Source: Clostridia bacterium (GTDB lineage Bacteria > Bacillota > Clostridia > UBA1381 > UMGS1253). From it: a DNA stretch of 14,491 nt. Below are positions 12,968 through 14,491 of the stretch, one piece after another; the stretch's first letter is position 1, and each line of letters opens with the position of its first letter. The notes below the pieces were generated by a model. The model had not been told where the DNA came from. It did not search any database and was given only the letters and a program-made list of their open reading frames with translations. The stretch spans positions 1 through 14,491 of the forward strand of contig JAFQPV010000372.1 of the NCBI GenBank assembly GCA_017411585.1. The letters are read 5' to 3'. The position numbers and the translations under genes are program-made.

Positions 12968-14491
12968 TTACTTTTCAATCACATTTGAGAGTATTTGCAT
13001 GGATAATATATCTTTTAATACAAATACTTTTGCATTATCATACGGTTTTAAAAGCGCTACAGTTTTTGGCAAAACTGTTTTACCAAAAACAGAAATTGCT
13101 TGCATTTTAATTTCTGCAGTAACACCTTCTTTGCTTGTAACAACCACTAAAAGGCCGGTTTTTGCTGCATTGCTGTCGTTAAGAATATCCATTGTTATAT
13201 TCTTTTGACCATAAACAACATTTTGAATTTTAACGCCGGCAGCTGTTTTACCAATTTCCGACTGAAGTCCTATTTGCTCAAAATCAATCGACTGAAAAGC
13301 CGGAACAGTTTCCTGAATCGATGCAAGGCCTTCCTTTGTCAGTGTAAAATCCGTACCATAGTTTTTAAAGAAGTCCTGCGCCTCCTGTGTGGTATATATA
13401 CCCATTACACTGCCTTCCGCTTCGTGATAGTTTGCAGTATCCTTATACTCTATTGGTGTCAGCGTATTGATTAAAATATTATTTTTCATTACATTTGTGT
13501 TTGTTAACAAATCGGCATGTCCGGCTGCCGCATTCAAAAGATTCGTATTATATTTTATATTGCTTACACTCGAATCATATACGCCTGCAAGATATTCTTT
13601 TTGCTCCAATGTAAATAGCGTCCAATACGCGCCAAACTGGGCTTCATATTTTTCCTTCCAAACCTCATTTTCAAAGAAGTTGATATTCGGATTGCTGATT
13701 CTGTCCCAATAAATTGCCGAACCGCCTTTGCCGTCTGCATTATGTTCCGCACCCAGCTCATACACATTGTACTGACGCAGCCACCAGATATCCTGCACGG
13801 TTTTACCGTTATATCCAGTTCTCCACGAACCAAAGTATGCTGCCGTATGACCGCCGATAAAAATGTTATTTTCCCAGATGCCGTACTGACCGCCGTTTGC
13901 CTTAATAGAATAAAAATTATTGATCGTTTCATTTGGTCTGCTTTGATAGAATATATTACCATAAGCATACGGACCGGAAGAACCGTCATCATGGAATAAT
14001 GCCTGCTGACCCGTTCTTTTACATTCCTGTCCTGTGCTTTCCTGCTCGCGGATACCGATATCGTTACCGATATCGTGGAAGTAATTTTCGATCACCTGAA
14101 ATCCGAGCAGAGTAATATCTCTGCCCCAGGTCACTGCACCTGCATCCGAAGACATCGTAACTGCATTGTAAATTTCATTTCGCTTAATCAAAATGTCATT
14201 TGCATCCGTAACACGAATTACATAAGCTGTACCATTGTAAATTTCGTTATTGGAAATTTCCGTACCGACGCTGTCCAAAATATAAATTGCCGGTGATTGC
14301 GATACTTTATAAACAACATCCGTATCGTGAATTTTATTGTTTAAAATTTTGCTTTCGCCACTTGTTAAGGTTGCTCTGTCTCCACTATCGGTTAAATGAA
14401 TACCGCCGATGCCCGTATAACCTGCAAGGTCATAAATATGATTATTTTGAATTAAAGTATGATGGCCACTCAGCTTTATTGCTGTTGCACC
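12968..14491 (-). CDS. Right-handed parallel beta-helix protein, C-terminal part (5' end outside window)
   Basis: The frame is open to the right edge, so the 507 visible residues are the C-terminal part; the TTG at 14278 is internal. The sequence is a ladder of beta-helix rungs marked by Asn-rich turns: NNHIYD (16), NNKIHD (51), NNEIYN (81), RNEIYN (104), ENYFHD (135), GNIFYQ (178) and ENNIF (207). They are 23-43 residues apart in the visible part. This matches the pectin-lyase-like Beta_helix fold (PF13229) used by polysaccharide lyases, glycoside hydrolases and surface proteins. The last 90 or so residues look like a beta-sandwich module. The signal peptide and most of any active site would be upstream, so the substrate is unknown. 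It is probably extracellular. It shares a terminator with fhs. Confidence 0.85.
   Translation of the reverse strand, partial: GATAIKLSGHHTLIQNNHIYDLAGYTGIGGIHLTDSGDRATLTSGESKILNNKIHDTDVVYKVSQSPAIYILDSVGTEISNNEIYNGTAYVIRVTDANDILIKRNEIYNAVTMSSDAGAVTWGRDITLLGFQVIENYFHDIGNDIGIREQESTGQECKRTGQQALFHDDGSSGPYAYGNIFYQSRPNETINNFYSIKANGGQYGIWENNIFIGGHTAAYFGSWRTGYNGKTVQDIWWLRQYNVYELGAEHNADGKGGSAIYWDRISNPNINFFENEVWKEKYEAQFGAYWTLFTLEQKEYLAGVYDSSVSNIKYNTNLLNAAAGHADLLTNTNVMKNNILINTLTPIEYKDTANYHEAEGSVMGIYTTQEAQDFFKNYGTDFTLTKEGLASIQETVPAFQSIDFEQIGLQSEIGKTAAGVKIQNVVYGQKNITMDILNDSNAAKTGLLVVVTSKEGVTAEIKMQAISVFGKTVLPKTVALLKPYDNAKVFVLKDILSMQILSNVIEK

Noticed and set aside
14279..14491. Start of the beta-helix gene at 14278
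   Set aside because: That TTG is internal: the frame continues to the window edge with more beta-helix rungs.

Overview
The window looks like a chromosomal segment of a low-to-moderate-GC, spore-forming Bacillota, most likely a Clostridia member of gut type. The reasons are strong AGGAGG ribosome binding sites, TTGACA/TATAAT-type promoters, a rplM-rpsI operon, a clostridial-style formate-tetrahydrofolate ligase, a LysM-G5-M23 wall peptidase and a tiny spoVM sporulation gene. I see no rRNA, tRNA, CRISPR array, insertion sequence or phage module.

Layout. (1) Positions 2-2928: the 3' end of an FAD-dependent oxidoreductase gene and an alpha-L-fucosidase (GH29) gene on the plus strand, facing an AraC-type regulator on the minus strand across a shared terminator. 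This looks like a small fucosylated-glycan utilisation locus. (2) 2929-4120: the minus-strand rplM-rpsI operon, with a near-consensus promoter, a UUCG-loop terminator and an unusual array of about five 10-bp phased repeats upstream. (3) 4088-7023: minus-strand genes for a membrane GT2 glycosyltransferase, a DJ-1/PfpI protein and an overlapping CPBP membrane protease. (4) 7183-9384: a divergently transcribed type II membrane protein with a long disordered cytosolic tail and external LysM, G5 and M23 domains. (5) 9391-9627: a minus-strand bicistron of two very small genes, a 49-aa membrane peptide and a 22-aa SpoVM. (6) 9702-12963: a plus-strand unit of an unrecognised repeat-built membrane-anchored protein, a four-helix membrane protein and fhs. 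(7) 12968 to the right edge: a minus-strand right-handed beta-helix protein cut by the window end.

How the parts relate. The fucosidase would release L-fucose in the cytoplasm (no signal peptide is visible), and the AraC protein is a plausible sugar-responsive regulator of that locus. The glycosyltransferase, M23 peptidase and SpoVM all belong to envelope or spore-envelope biology, and FTHFS supplies one-carbon units. The least explained part is the divergent block at 9478-11222. There a small two-helix peptide is co-transcribed with spoVM, opposite a protein made almost entirely of two kinds of degenerate repeat. This is the best candidate for undescribed biology here, but its function cannot be read from sequence alone.
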